Shown here: positions 32,841 through 44,328 of the stretch, piece by piece
Position numbering within the stretch: the stretch's first letter is position 1
Layout: each line of letters begins with the position of its first letter
NCBI RefSeq assembly: GCF_003007715.1
Contig: NZ_PXNO01000027.1
Span: 1,054,001-1,118,000 of the forward strand
Source: Marinobacter shengliensis
GTDB lineage: Bacteria; Pseudomonadota; Gammaproteobacteria; Pseudomonadales; Oleiphilaceae
DNA length: 64,000 bases
Reading direction: 5' to 3'
Made by a program: the position numbers and the translations under genes
The notes under the pieces: model-generated
What the model was told of the DNA's origin: nothing
The model's input: only the letters and a program-made list of their open reading frames with translations
Database searches by the model: none

Positions 32841-34901
32841 TCAGGCCGGTTCGGTGGCGTGGGCGGCCAAGGTGCGCACTCTCTCGAAATCTTCCTCGGT
32901 AAACACCCCGTTAACGCCGGATACAGCCGCCAGCTCCATGCCGTGTTTCAGGCCCAGTTTGTATATTTCCCGCACCTTTTCCCATTCAATGTTCCGGCCC
33001 AGGGTGAAATTCTCGAACCTTGCCTCGAGCGCCAGCACGATGGTTTCTGCCAGGCAGGCATAGGCAATGCCCTTGGGCAGGCCGATATCTTTCATTTTCA
33101 CGATGCCAGGCAGTTTGATCTCTCCAGATTCAATCACCAGCACATCGGGCCGCTTGGCCACGTCTTCCGCCGGGATATCCAGGGGCCTGGCCACGTCTGT
33201 GATCACGCAACCGGGTTTCACCTGCATGATGTCCAGAATACGTTTACCGGCGCCGGAGGTGGCAGTGACCACCATGTCCATATCACCCAGGTCACGGTTG
33301 GTGGTGGCGGCCACATGCACGATGGCGCCCGGGGTTTCCTGTTCGATGCTTTCTTTAAGGGATAACAACTTGGCGGCCTCCGGTGCCACCAGGTAGATTT
33401 CATCCACGGCCTTGGCCAACAACCGGGCGCAGACCGAGCCGATAGCGCCAGTGGCGCCGACAACCATGGCCTTGCCGGCCATCTTCCCGCTCTTGCCAAT
33501 GCTGACACGGCCAATCCTCTTAGCCGCATCGTGGGCCGCCCAAAGTGCGCCCGAGGCGCTGTAGCTGTTGCCAGTGGTGATGGGCAGCGGTGCCCGCTTG
33601 GCCACGGTGATCCCCGCATCACCCACTACCTTGGTGAACGCCCCCAGCCCCATGATCTGGGCGCCCAGCTTTTTCGCCAGATTCGCCGCCGCCAGCAATC
33701 GGCTGTAGGTGAATTCCGGGTCGTGGGCCATGATTTCCCTGGGTGTGCCACCTACGGTGATCAGCCAGCCTTCCACCTCATCGCCGGTGGGCGACTGGAT
33801 GCCCGAAACCTTGGAGTAAACAAACGGAGGCGTGTAGGCAATGGCCTTCTCCACAAGGTTCATCACCGCCGGTGGCGACACGCTCGCTACCCAATCCAGG
33901 GGCGGGGTTTTGGTCAGGTATTGCTGAGACAACGGGTGAATCACAAAGGCAAAGCGGTTGATCCGACGGTAGCCGTTCGGGTACAGGATGCGGGGCTCTA
34001 CCCCCAACTGTTCAATCACGTCCAGGAAATCGTCCGCACCCAGTTGCTCCGGTGTGCGAGACAGAGCCGCACTGATCATCGCCTCCATCACGTTGACCCC
34101 CACCGGGCGGCCTTCCAGCCAGGGGCTGTAATCCACCACCATGGCCACGCGCCGGGAGCGGAACCAGTCCAGGGCGGATGTGGTGACCCTGGAGGTAATC
34201 ACAGTTTTGCCATCCAGTTCCTTCTCGGAAAACACTTCAAGATCACCCATAGCACCGACGATCACATGGCAGTCTTTTACCGCCTCATGCAATGAGCCGC
34301 TGATCAGCTTCTCCCCCATGCGGTAGAGGGGGCTTCGGTGCAATCGTTCTATAACCCTGACGGCGTTGGGGCTGAACATCACCGGGGCCGTGAGCTTGGT
34401 ATAGGCTTCGAGCTGGTTCAGCGAATTGAGTAGCCGGGGAACGCCAAAGTCCAGGTATGGATCGGCGAAGAACAGGTTGTCGGTATGCTCAGACAAGGCC
34501 CTGGCAATGCGGAATCCGGCCTGGCCATTGAGGAACAACACCCGGGCGTTATCGAAAAAGTGGCCCAGCTCCGTCTGGGTATGGCGAACCGCCCACTCCT
34601 GGAGGATGCCCCGCAAGCCCACCCCGGTGGTGATCGGTTTGTCTGGTACACAGGCTTCCAGCCTGGCGGTATCCGGGTGTTCAAGCTGCTCACGGCCCAC
34701 CTGGTAGTGGTAGTGGTCGTGCATCATGCTCAGGCCGATGGCATCAGCCTGCGCGCGAATCGAATCGAGAACAGCCTCGGCCCGATCGAGATTGCCATCG
34801 GTGCCCACTCGCACCACACGAAACGTATGGCCCAGAAATTCGGTTTCCAGCTCATAGTCGTACTCAGACGATCCCTGGCTGACGCTGACGACGGTTTTCA
34901 T
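32841..34901 (-). CDS. Two-part protein with C-terminal acyl-ACP-reductase-like domain
   Basis: A 686-residue protein. From about residue 340 on it aligns by eye with cyanobacterial long-chain acyl-ACP reductase (AAR): LGAFTKVVGDAGITVAKRAP and TTGNSYSASGALWAAHDAA, the NADPH fold G482-A-T-G-A-I-G488, and YACLAETIVLALEARFENFTLGRN with C616 at the place of the catalytic cysteine of AAR. Cyanobacterial AAR is only about 340 residues, so the N-terminal 340 residues (start VVSVSQGSSEYDYELETEFLG) are an extra domain I do not recognise. It would reduce a fatty acyl thioester to an aldehyde if the activity is conserved. The next gene downstream is a ferritin-like di-iron protein. Confidence 0.75.
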   Translation of the reverse strand: MKTVVSVSQGSSEYDYELETEFLGHTFRVVRVGTDGNLDRAEAVLDSIRAQADAIGLSMMHDHYHYQVGREQLEHPDTARLEACVPDKPITTGVGLRGILQEWAVRHTQTELGHFFDNARVLFLNGQAGFRIARALSEHTDNLFFADPYLDFGVPRLLNSLNQLEAYTKLTAPVMFSPNAVRVIERLHRSPLYRMGEKLISGSLHEAVKDCHVIVGAMGDLEVFSEKELDGKTVITSRVTTSALDWFRSRRVAMVVDYSPWLEGRPVGVNVMEAMISAALSRTPEQLGADDFLDVIEQLGVEPRILYPNGYRRINRFAFVIHPLSQQYLTKTPPLDWVASVSPPAVMNLVEKAIAYTPPFVYSKVSGIQSPTGDEVEGWLITVGGTPREIMAHDPEFTYSRLLAAANLAKKLGAQIMGLGAFTKVVGDAGITVAKRAPLPITTGNSYSASGALWAAHDAAKRIGRVSIGKSGKMAGKAMVVGATGAIGSVCARLLAKAVDEIYLVAPEAAKLLSLKESIEQETPGAIVHVAATTNRDLGDMDMVVTATSGAGKRILDIMQVKPGCVITDVARPLDIPAEDVAKRPDVLVIESGEIKLPGIVKMKDIGLPKGIAYACLAETIVLALEARFENFTLGRNIEWEKVREIYKLGLKHGMELAAVSGVNGVFTEEDFERVRTLAAHATEPA

Positions 34902-35048
34902 GGCGGGCTCCAGTATGATCTTGTTATACCTTAAGTCTAGAACCTGCGATGCGTTCCCGCCTTAGCCCAGATCAAATAACAGCCGGGCTTTTTGAGACTA
35001 CACTGAATACATCTCGACCACTGCAGAATCAGCAACCAAGGAGGAGCC

Positions 35049-36068
35049 ATGAGCGTTAAACAGGAGCTATTAGCCACCATTGCCGACCTGGTCCAGCCGG
35101 GCAAAGGTATTCTCGCGGCAGATGAGAGCGCCCCAACCATTGCCAAGCGGTTCAAGGCGGTGGGCGTTGAATCCACGGAAGCCACCCGGCGCGAATACCG
35201 CAGCATCATCTTTTCCACGCCAAAGCTTGGAGCGCACGTAAGCGGCGTTATTCTGTACGAGGAAACGCTGGAGCAACTGAGCCTGGACGATGTTGCCATC
35301 CCCAAGCTGCTGGCCAGCCGGGGCATTGTTCCTGGCATAAAGGTGGACCAGGGCAAAGGCCCGCTGGTAAACGCCCCGGGCGATGAAATCACCTACGGGC
35401 TGGATGGCCTTGGCACGCGCCTGGAGCACTACAAATCCATGGGCGCGCGCTTTGCCAAGTGGCGGGATGTGTTCCATATCTCCGACACCCTGCCCTCGTT
35501 CCAGGCGATCAAATCCAATGCCGAGGTGCTGGCCCGTTACGCCGCCGTATGCCAGTCCATGGGCATAGTGCCGATTGTGGAACCCGAGGTTCTGATAGAT
35601 GGCAACCACAGCATCGAACGCGCGGCAGAAGTCAGTGAAGATGTGCTGCTGGAAGTGTTCAAGGCACTGCACCGCCACCGGGTGGACCTGGAAACCATGG
35701 TGCTGAAACCCAGTATGGTGACACCGGGCAAAGAAACGGGCAAAGCCAGCCCGGAACAGGTTGCCGAAGCCACCCTGAGCGTGTTCCGGCGGGTGGTGCC
35801 GGCGGCTGTACCGGGCATATTCTTCCTGTCCGGTGGCCAAACCCCGGAGGAATCCACCGAAAACCTGAACGCCCTGAACAGCATGGGTTACCACCCCTGG
35901 GAACTCAGTTTTTCCTACGGCCGTGCCCTGCAGGAGCCAGCGCAGAAAGCCTGGGCCGGTATGCTGGACAATGCCGACAAAGCCCAGGCGGCCCTGAAAA
36001 AACGGGCCAGGCTTAATGGCCTGGCCCGTTCCGGCAGTTACTCTCCAGAGCTGGAGAGCTCTGACTAA
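35049..36068 (+). CDS. Class I fructose-bisphosphate aldolase
   Basis: The 339-residue product has GKGILAADESAPTIAKRFKAVGVESTEATRREYRSIIFSTP, IVEPEVLIDG, TMVLKPSMVTPG with the Schiff-base lysine in VLKPSM, and VPGIFFLSGGQTPEE, all diagnostic of the eukaryotic-type class I aldolase found in many bacteria. It cleaves fructose 1,6-bisphosphate in glycolysis and runs the reverse reaction in gluconeogenesis. GGAGG precedes the ATG. The final codons include a palindrome (GGCCAGGC-ttaat-GGCCTGGCC) that may form a hairpin inside the coding end. It converges with the following gene at a 6-base gap. Confidence 0.92.
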   Translation: MSVKQELLATIADLVQPGKGILAADESAPTIAKRFKAVGVESTEATRREYRSIIFSTPKLGAHVSGVILYEETLEQLSLDDVAIPKLLASRGIVPGIKVDQGKGPLVNAPGDEITYGLDGLGTRLEHYKSMGARFAKWRDVFHISDTLPSFQAIKSNAEVLARYAAVCQSMGIVPIVEPEVLIDGNHSIERAAEVSEDVLLEVFKALHRHRVDLETMVLKPSMVTPGKETGKASPEQVAEATLSVFRRVVPAAVPGIFFLSGGQTPEESTENLNALNSMGYHPWELSFSYGRALQEPAQKAWAGMLDNADKAQAALKKRARLNGLARSGSYSPELESSD

Positions 36069-36074
36069 AGCGCT

Positions 36075-37058
36075 TCAGTTACAGCCGCTGATGCAACCGG
36101 CCGCTCCATTGAATGCCATGGTGCGTCCACTGAGGGGCACATGTACGGCCGCAGACACCAGTTCGGTGAACCGGGCCGTGCGTGAGCCGGCTACCACCTT
36201 GCCGTTCTCGGTAGCGGCTTCATTGGCGTGCGAGGCGATCACCGCAGCCGGGCTGATCAGGTCGTTGATCACATAGGCCGCTTCCGTGGGCCCGGTGGTA
36301 AAGGTATCACCAATGTTAATAACCACCAGCTGCGCGCCGTAGTGCTCCTTCACTACCAGCTTCTGCTCTGCAGTAATGCCCGTGTCGCCAGATAAATATA
36401 CGACGAGCCCGTTAGAGAATGTCAGCACATAGCCAGTTGGTGGCCCAACACTGGCACTGACAGCGGCAGCGGCCAGGTAATCCGCCAGCGGGCCGGTCAG
36501 AAACGACGGCGAAACACCGTTGCTGTGTACGGCCGGAACGGTGGTAATGGAGACGCCACCAACGTCCCGACTCCCGCCAAAACGAACCAGAAGTGACTTA
36601 CCGGGATCACCGCCGCCTTCCTTCAGCTTAGCGGCGAAGAACGCGGGCATCTCGCTGCCAGTGACGATGGTTGAATTCTTTTTCAAGGCGATATCAACGG
36701 TATTGGACTGGGGCAAGCTGGAAACCGAGGTCTCCGGATTGCCACAGCTCCCCTGATTGGTTTTGTCAATTCGCTGGTCGCCCACGTGGTCCCCGTGCAT
36801 GTGGGACACCAGGATAACGTCGATATTACCCAGGCGTGGGTCGTCCGGGCCGGCGACAGTGCGGCCGGCATCGTACAGAATGCGGGTGCCGTTCGGGTCT
36901 TCAAAGATCAGTGCGCGATCGCGGCTGCAGAATTCACCATCGTGGCTGCCCAGTGGGGTAACTTTGACCACAGCGTCGTCGGCCTGGGCTGAAGCGGTCA
37001 AAGCCAACCCCGCCGCCACTACCAGGCCAAGGGGCCAATGGCGTTTCTTGGTTTTCAT
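36075..37058 (-). CDS. Secreted metallo-beta-lactamase-fold hydrolase
   Basis: 327 residues with a signal peptide (WPLGLVVAAGLALTASAQADD). The zinc motif appears as VSHMHGDHVGD (HxHxDH), followed by VPAVHSNGVSP and the later YLSGDTGIT and ASHAN, giving the metal ligands of the MBL fold. Two cysteine-containing ends (EFCSRD and CISGC) may add disulphides. It is exported, so it probably hydrolyses an environmental lactone, phosphate ester or similar. It does not look like an antibiotic-resistance B1-B3 enzyme. It has its own promoter region upstream. Confidence 0.85.
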   Translation of the reverse strand: MKTKKRHWPLGLVVAAGLALTASAQADDAVVKVTPLGSHDGEFCSRDRALIFEDPNGTRILYDAGRTVAGPDDPRLGNIDVILVSHMHGDHVGDQRIDKTNQGSCGNPETSVSSLPQSNTVDIALKKNSTIVTGSEMPAFFAAKLKEGGGDPGKSLLVRFGGSRDVGGVSITTVPAVHSNGVSPSFLTGPLADYLAAAAVSASVGPPTGYVLTFSNGLVVYLSGDTGITAEQKLVVKEHYGAQLVVINIGDTFTTGPTEAAYVINDLISPAAVIASHANEAATENGKVVAGSRTARFTELVSAAVHVPLSGRTMAFNGAAGCISGCN

Positions 37059-37153
37059 CGTGCCATCCCTCTCGTTTATCGGAACCGAAAAGATTTACGA
37101 CAACTACACCGGTTCGTACCAGTGTAGTCGAGAGCGAAGGCACAAGGGGGGAG

Positions 37154-38131
37154 TCAGGCAGCGTTGGTGCTATGGGTCGGTAAATCATCCGGCTTGCCCA
37201 GGCAAGCCAGCATGGGGGCAACGTCCCGAATTTTGCGGGCCTGGGGCCATAGGGCCTCGGCTTCGGCAAAGCCCTGGCGCAGGTAGTTAAGCCACTGTTT
37301 GATGCGACCGGTCACGTATTTGTCTTCCAGGCGGGTTTGCAGGGCTGCCGCATATTCACGCACCAGGGCAACTGCTTCCGGCCAGGTCATGGGTTCTATG
37401 GAGTCACCCTGCTGCGAGGCTTTGATCTGCGCCGCCAGGTCTGGCCGGGCAATCAGGCCACGGCCAATCATCACGTCATCGCAGCCAGAGACTTTGCGGC
37501 AGCGCCAGTAGTCTTCCACTGTCCAGATTTCGCCGTTGGCGATGACGTGGCTTTGGACCGCTTCGCGCACTTTGGCAATCTCTTCCCAGTAGGCGGGCGG
37601 TTTGTAGCCATCCACTTTACTGCGGGCGTGGATCACGATCTCCGATGCCCCGGCGGCTTCCAGTGCCTGGCCACAGGCCACACCCATGGAGCGGTCGTCG
37701 TAGCCCAGGCGCATCTTGGCGGTTACAGGAATATTGGCAGGCACTGCTTTGCGCACGGCCGCGGTGATGTCATACATCAACTCTGGCTCCCGCATCAGCA
37801 CGCAACCACCTTTGTGCTTGTTCACGGTTTTGGCGGGGCAGCCAAAATTGATATCCACCTGCCCTGCTCCCAGTTCAGCGGCCTTGGCTCCGTGGCGGCC
37901 CATCATTTCGGCGTTTGAACCCAGCAACTGCACGGCGACGGGCGTGCCCACTTCGGTCAGCGCGTTATTGTGAAGTTCCGGGGCGTACTTGTAGAAAATC
38001 CGGGGCGGCAGCATGCCGTGGGTCACGCGAATAAATTCCGTCACGCACCGGTCAATCCCGCCCACTTTGGTCAGGGTTTCACGGATGGGTGCGTCGACCA
38101 GCCCTTCCATCGGGGCAAGGATGATTCGCAT
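37154..38131 (-). CDS. dusC: tRNA-dihydrouridine synthase C
   Basis: I place the start at MRIILAPMEGLVDAPIRETL (38131), as family members begin with this strand; the frame is open 10 codons further. The 325 residues show the Dus elements: VDINFGCPAKTVNKHKGGCVLM with the catalytic cysteine, VTAKMRLGYDD, and VIANGEIWTVEDYWRCRKVSGCDDVMIGRGLI with the FMN-binding loop. DusC reduces uridine 16 in the tRNA D-loop using FMN and NADPH. The gene stands alone, and a strong hairpin lies between it and katG. Confidence 0.9.
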   Translation of the reverse strand: MRIILAPMEGLVDAPIRETLTKVGGIDRCVTEFIRVTHGMLPPRIFYKYAPELHNNALTEVGTPVAVQLLGSNAEMMGRHGAKAAELGAGQVDINFGCPAKTVNKHKGGCVLMREPELMYDITAAVRKAVPANIPVTAKMRLGYDDRSMGVACGQALEAAGASEIVIHARSKVDGYKPPAYWEEIAKVREAVQSHVIANGEIWTVEDYWRCRKVSGCDDVMIGRGLIARPDLAAQIKASQQGDSIEPMTWPEAVALVREYAAALQTRLEDKYVTGRIKQWLNYLRQGFAEAEALWPQARKIRDVAPMLACLGKPDDLPTHSTNAA

Positions 38132-38219
38132 GAAAGCTCCAGATACTGAGAAAAAGATCAATGACGGCTGATCAAAAATCAGGCGGAGCGGATTGTAAGG
38201 AATTCGGGGGCAAATAGGT

Positions 38220-38250
38220 AGCCGGGCATCCCGAAACAGGATGCCCGGCT
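38220..38250. terminator. Terminator-like hairpin downstream of katG
   Basis: A perfect 12-bp stem AGCCGGGCATCC / GGATGCCCGGCT with a 7-base loop, 12 bases after the katG stop (minus strand). Confidence 0.65.
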
Positions 38251-38262
38251 GGTTACTGCAGC

Positions 38263-40821
<2,559 letters not shown>

Positions 40822-41040
40822 TTACAGGCGCTCGATAGCGGCAAACTTGCCCTGATCGTCAAACAGGATGCGGAAACTGCCCTGAATGCCATCTTTGAGG
40901 AAAAAACGGGAAAGGATACGGGCCGGGAAACGAACAGAGCGTCCGTCCCGGGCCGTGGTGCGAACATCGGTGGCAACGCCCTGATAGAGTTTGATCCACT
41001 CATCAGGGCTGATGCTGATGTCCACAATAATCTGCTGCAT
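40822..41040 (-). CDS. DUF2835 protein
   Basis: A 72-residue protein: QQIIVDISISPDEWIKLYQGVATDVRTTARDGRSVRFPARILSRFFLKDGIQGSFRILFDDQGKFAAIERL. The pattern of a short beta-rich domain with DISxxEWxxYYxGxAxxVxxxxxDGRxxxFPAxxLxxFxxxxGIxGxF identifies DUF2835 (PF11197), found mainly in gammaproteobacteria. Function unknown. It lies 13 bases after htpG on the same strand and is likely co-transcribed with it. Confidence 0.8.
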   Translation of the reverse strand: MQQIIVDISISPDEWIKLYQGVATDVRTTARDGRSVRFPARILSRFFLKDGIQGSFRILFDDQGKFAAIERL

Positions 41041-41053
41041 GGTCAGTGCCGGC

Positions 41054-42946
41054 TCAGTTAGCCAGCTCCAGCAGCAGACGGTTCAGGCGGCTGACATAGG
41101 CGCCGGGGTCTTTCAGTTGCTCGCCACTGGCCAGGGTGGCCTGGTCGAACAACACCGCAGACAACTCGCCAAAGCGCTCATCTTTGGCTTCCTGCTCCAG
41201 GCGTTGTACCAGCGGATGGTCCACATTGATTTCAAAGATCGGTTTGCTGTCTGGCACTTTCTGGCCAGCCGCTTCCATGATCTTCTTCATCTGGGCTCCC
41301 ATATCGAACTGGCCAGTGACCAGACAGGCGGGTGAATCCGTCAGGCGATTGGTTACCCGAACCTCCTGCACGCGGTCTTCCAGCGCTTTCTGGATGCGCT
41401 CGATCAGATCCTTGTGCTCCTTGGCGGCTTCTTCCTGGTGCTTCTTGTCTTCCTCGGTTTCCACTTCACCGAGATCCAGATCACCACGGGCCACATCCTG
41501 GAACTGCTTGCTGTCGTACTCGTTGAGGTAACCCATCATCCACTCGTCAATACGGTCAGACAGGATCAGAACCTCAATACCTTTCTTGCGGAACACTTCC
41601 AGGTGCGGGCTGCTCTTGGCCGCCATGAAGTTGTCAGCGGTGATGTAATAGATCTTGCTCTGGCCTTCCTTCATCCGGGCGATGTAGTCATCCAGGGAAA
41701 CGTTCTGGGTAGACTCGCCGGTATGGGTGGAGGAAAAACGCAACAGGCCGGCAATTTTCTCGCGGTTGCTGAAGTCTTCTGCCGGCCCCTCTTTCAGAAC
41801 GGTGCCAAACTCGTCCCAGAAGCCCTGGTATTCGCCGCTGTCTTTCTTGGCCAGCTTGGACAGCATATCCAGTACCCGCTTGGTCAAGGCGGTGCGGATG
41901 CTTTCTACGGTACTGTCGTTCTGCAGAATCTCCCGGGACACGTTCAGGGACAGATCGTTGGAATCAATCACACCCTTGGTGAAGCGCAGGTACAACGGCA
42001 GGAACTGCTCGGCATCGTCCATGATGAACACGCGCTGAACGTACAGCTTCAGGCCACGGGGTGCCTCCCGGTTGTACAGATCAAACGGCGCGCGCTTGGG
42101 GATATACAGCAGGCTGGTGTAGTCCAGCTTGCCTTCCACTTTGTTGTGGGACCAGGTCAGCGGGTCTTCGAAGTCGTGGCCGATGTGCTTGTAGAATTCT
42201 TTGTACTCTTCGTCCTTGATCTCGTTACGGGGCAAGGTCCACAGGGCGGTGGCGTCGTTGACGGTTTCCTCTTCGCCCTTCTTGTCTTCTTCCTCTGACT
42301 CGGCCTTCATTACGACTGGGAAGGAGATGTGGTCGGAGTACTTCTTGACCAGGCTGCGCAGCTTCCAGCCATCGGCGAATTCCTTGGCGTCGGATTTCAG
42401 GTGCAGAACAATCTCGGTTCCACGCTGCTCACGGGTCACCGGCTCGATGGTGAACTCGCCATCGCCCTTGGATTCCCAGTGCACACCTTCTTCTGCCGGT
42501 GCGCCGGCACGGCGTGTGAATACGTCAACTTTGTCGGCAACAATAAAGGCGGAGTAAAAGCCCACGCCGAACTGGCCGATCAGCTTGCTGTCTTTCTTCT
42601 CGTCACCAGACAGTTGCTTGAGGAATTCGGCGGTGCCAGAACGGGCGATGGTGCCGAGGTTGGAGATAACGTCGTCACGGGTCATGCCGATGCCGTTGTC
42701 GGCGAGGGTAATGGTGCCGGCGTCTTTGTCGTAATCCAGGCGGATTTTGAGGTCGGAGTCGCCTTCGTAGAGTTTGTCGTCTTTCAGGGCAGCGAAGCGC
42801 AGTTTGTCTTCGGCGTCTGAGGCGTTTGAGATAAGCTCACGAAGGAAGATTTCCTTGTTCGAGTACAGGGAGTGGATCATCAGGTGAAGCAGTTGCTTCA
42901 CTTCGGTCTGGAATCCCAGGGTCTCTTTGTTTGTTTCTACCGTCAT
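41054..42946 (-). CDS. htpG: Molecular chaperone HtpG (Hsp90)
   Basis: 630 residues from ATG 42946 ([22 protein letters not shown]). All Hsp90 elements are visible: the ATP-lid motifs [15 protein letters not shown] and [11 protein letters not shown] in the N-terminal domain, the middle-domain stretch [12 protein letters not shown] with the catalytic arginine region [11 protein letters not shown], and the C-terminal dimerisation part. The frame stays open upstream, but that part encodes a repeat element and is not coding. It helps fold stressed proteins in the cytoplasm. A nested-hairpin repeat starts 45 bases before the start codon. Confidence 0.95.
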   Translation of the reverse strand: MTVETNKETLGFQTEVKQLLHLMIHSLYSNKEIFLRELISNASDAEDKLRFAALKDDKLYEGDSDLKIRLDYDKDAGTITLADNGIGMTRDDVISNLGTIARSGTAEFLKQLSGDEKKDSKLIGQFGVGFYSAFIVADKVDVFTRRAGAPAEEGVHWESKGDGEFTIEPVTREQRGTEIVLHLKSDAKEFADGWKLRSLVKKYSDHISFPVVMKAESEEEDKKGEEETVNDATALWTLPRNEIKDEEYKEFYKHIGHDFEDPLTWSHNKVEGKLDYTSLLYIPKRAPFDLYNREAPRGLKLYVQRVFIMDDAEQFLPLYLRFTKGVIDSNDLSLNVSREILQNDSTVESIRTALTKRVLDMLSKLAKKDSGEYQGFWDEFGTVLKEGPAEDFSNREKIAGLLRFSSTHTGESTQNVSLDDYIARMKEGQSKIYYITADNFMAAKSSPHLEVFRKKGIEVLILSDRIDEWMMGYLNEYDSKQFQDVARGDLDLGEVETEEDKKHQEEAAKEHKDLIERIQKALEDRVQEVRVTNRLTDSPACLVTGQFDMGAQMKKIMEAAGQKVPDSKPIFEINVDHPLVQRLEQEAKDERFGELSAVLFDQATLASGEQLKDPGAYVSRLNRLLLELAN

Positions 42947-42991
42947 GGCTGTGTTTTTCTCCTGCTCGGGTTTTAACTTTTGTGGAGCGGC

Positions 42992-43094
42992 CTGGGCCGG
43001 TAGGTTCTTCCAAAACACGCTGTGAATACGTCCATGTACGCTCTGCTCCGCCATCCATGGCTCCGCAAGGTTTTGGAAGAACCTACCGGCCCAG
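42992..43094. repeat. Intergenic inverted-repeat element A
   Basis: Two perfect 25-base arms (42992-43016 and 43070-43094; arm ends CTGGGCC ... CAAAAC) enclose 53 bases. The inner part contains ACGTCCATGTACGCTCTGC followed by CCATCCATGGC. The same inner wording appears in element C, and the edges match element B. It lies in the htpG leader or promoter zone. Confidence 0.7.
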
Positions 43095-43142
43095 CCCACC
43101 CGACTTTTGAGTTAGGCCAGTGAAAGCACGATGTCTGGGCGA

Positions 43143-43329
43143 GCGGGTGGGGATGGCTTTCCGGAACCGTGCGGAGCCATGGGTGAAGAGCGAAAGCTCT
43201 TCACGGGCTGGCCAAGGACGGCCAGCCCAGGACCCGCAGTGCGCCGCAGGAGCAATAAGCCCTGCGGGGCGGAGCCCGAGCCGCACAGGGACGTCTCGAG
43301 GCGTGTTTCGGAAAGCCATCCCCACCCGC
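43143..43329. repeat. Intergenic inverted-repeat element B
   Basis: Perfect 21-base arms (43143-43163 and 43309-43329; GCGGGTGGGG ... GCTTTCCG) enclose 145 bases that contain further hairpins: GAAGAGC-gaaa-GCTCTTC (43184-43201 region) and GGGCTGGCC / GGCCAGCCC. Read on the minus strand its interior (AAACACGCCTCGAGACGTCC, then TGTGCGGCTC and GCTCCGCC) parallels element A, so B is a relative in the opposite orientation. Confidence 0.65.
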
Positions 43330-43408
43330 TTGCCTGCACCAATGCTGAAATTTCTTGAACCAGAGATGGGGGGTCAGCCGGGGCATTTCAACCCCAGTCA
43401 AAACCAAT

Positions 43409-43843
43409 TCAGTCTTCGAGGAGGAAGTGCGCGCGGGCCGTGGCGATGGGTTGGGAACGGGACTTTTGCCAGGCCGAGATCATCACATTGGCAACCCGGT
43501 TGCCCTGGCGGGTCAGGCGGCATTCGGCGTAGGTTTCCCGGTTAAGGCCCGCGCGCAGGTAGTCCAGGGAAAAGTCGACAATTCTCGGCATCCGCAAGGT
43601 ATCTTGAGACATGATCAGGTAGATCGCTGCCGACATTTCCATGAAGCCACCAATCACCCCACCGTGAATCGCCGGCAAAATCGGATTGCCCAGGTTCTCT
43701 TCTTTCTTTGGCAACCGGAAAATCAGGTCGTCTCCAAAGCGGTCGCATTGCAAGCCAATCCAGGTGGCGTAGGGAATGCTCTCCAGCATGCGGGAGAAGT
43801 CGCCGGTTTGCTGGGTGTATTTGAGGATTTCCGGGTCGGTCAT
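43409..43843 (-). CDS. PaaI-like hotdog thioesterase (second of pair)
   Basis: The 144 residues include PILPAIHGGVIGGFMEMSAAIYLI, the hotdog helix with its HGGVxGGxxE motif, and IVDFSLDYLRAGLNRETYAECRLTRQGNRVANVMISAWQ. It is a soluble homotetramer-type acyl-CoA thioesterase relative. Its start overlaps the stop of the preceding thioesterase gene by 4 bases (ATGA), so the two are translationally coupled. The two products are only distantly alike. The substrate is unknown, probably an acyl-CoA. Confidence 0.85.
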   Translation of the reverse strand: MTDPEILKYTQQTGDFSRMLESIPYATWIGLQCDRFGDDLIFRLPKKEENLGNPILPAIHGGVIGGFMEMSAAIYLIMSQDTLRMPRIVDFSLDYLRAGLNRETYAECRLTRQGNRVANVMISAWQKSRSQPIATARAHFLLED

Positions 43844-44310
43844 TCCTCGCCTCCGGTGATCAGGTCTCGATAGGTTTTCGGGGTAGCTTCTTTGCCGATT
43901 CTCATGAACGTGCCAACACAGTTGGCGATGGTTTCACCGCCTTCCTGATAGGCCTCGCAGCGGGTAAAGATGATGTTCTTGGTGATCTTGTAGGTCTCGG
44001 CCCGGGCGTAGACAGGTTTGTGGGGTTCGGCCGGGCGCATGTAGTCCACCCGCAAATCCAGGGTCGGGCAAAGCTCGAAGTCTTCAAGGGCACAGATCAT
44101 GACTGACCCGGAGGCGGTGTCCATAAGAGTGGTAATGGCACCACCGTGGATAACACCGGTGTCCGGGTTACCAATGATCTTGTCGCTGTAGGGCAGTTCC
44201 ATGACCAGATAGCCCTCGCCCGCTTCCTTCGCACTCAGGCCCAGTTCACGGGCCTGGTTGAGGGTGTTCACAAACCGGTTTACCCGGTTGATTCGGGTTT
44301 CATCATTCAT
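43840..44310 (-). CDS. PaaI-like hotdog thioesterase (first of pair)
   Basis: 156 residues with GNPDTGVIHGGAITTLMDTASGSVMICAL, the classic HGGxxxxLxD motif of the PaaI/4HBT group where the aspartate is catalytic, and TLDLRVDYMRPAEPHKPVYARAETYKITKNIIFTRCEAYQEG. It is the first gene of a coupled pair and lies 18 bases after the DUF599 gene on the same strand, suggesting a three-gene operon. Acyl-CoA hydrolysis is expected. Confidence 0.87.
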   Translation of the reverse strand: MNDETRINRVNRFVNTLNQARELGLSAKEAGEGYLVMELPYSDKIIGNPDTGVIHGGAITTLMDTASGSVMICALEDFELCPTLDLRVDYMRPAEPHKPVYARAETYKITKNIIFTRCEAYQEGGETIANCVGTFMRIGKEATPKTYRDLITGGEE

Positions 44311-44328
44311 TCAGGAATGTCCTGCAAT

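Noticed and set aside
41414-42298. 294-codon open frame on the + strand
   Set aside because: Antisense to htpG; composition typical of a shadow frame.
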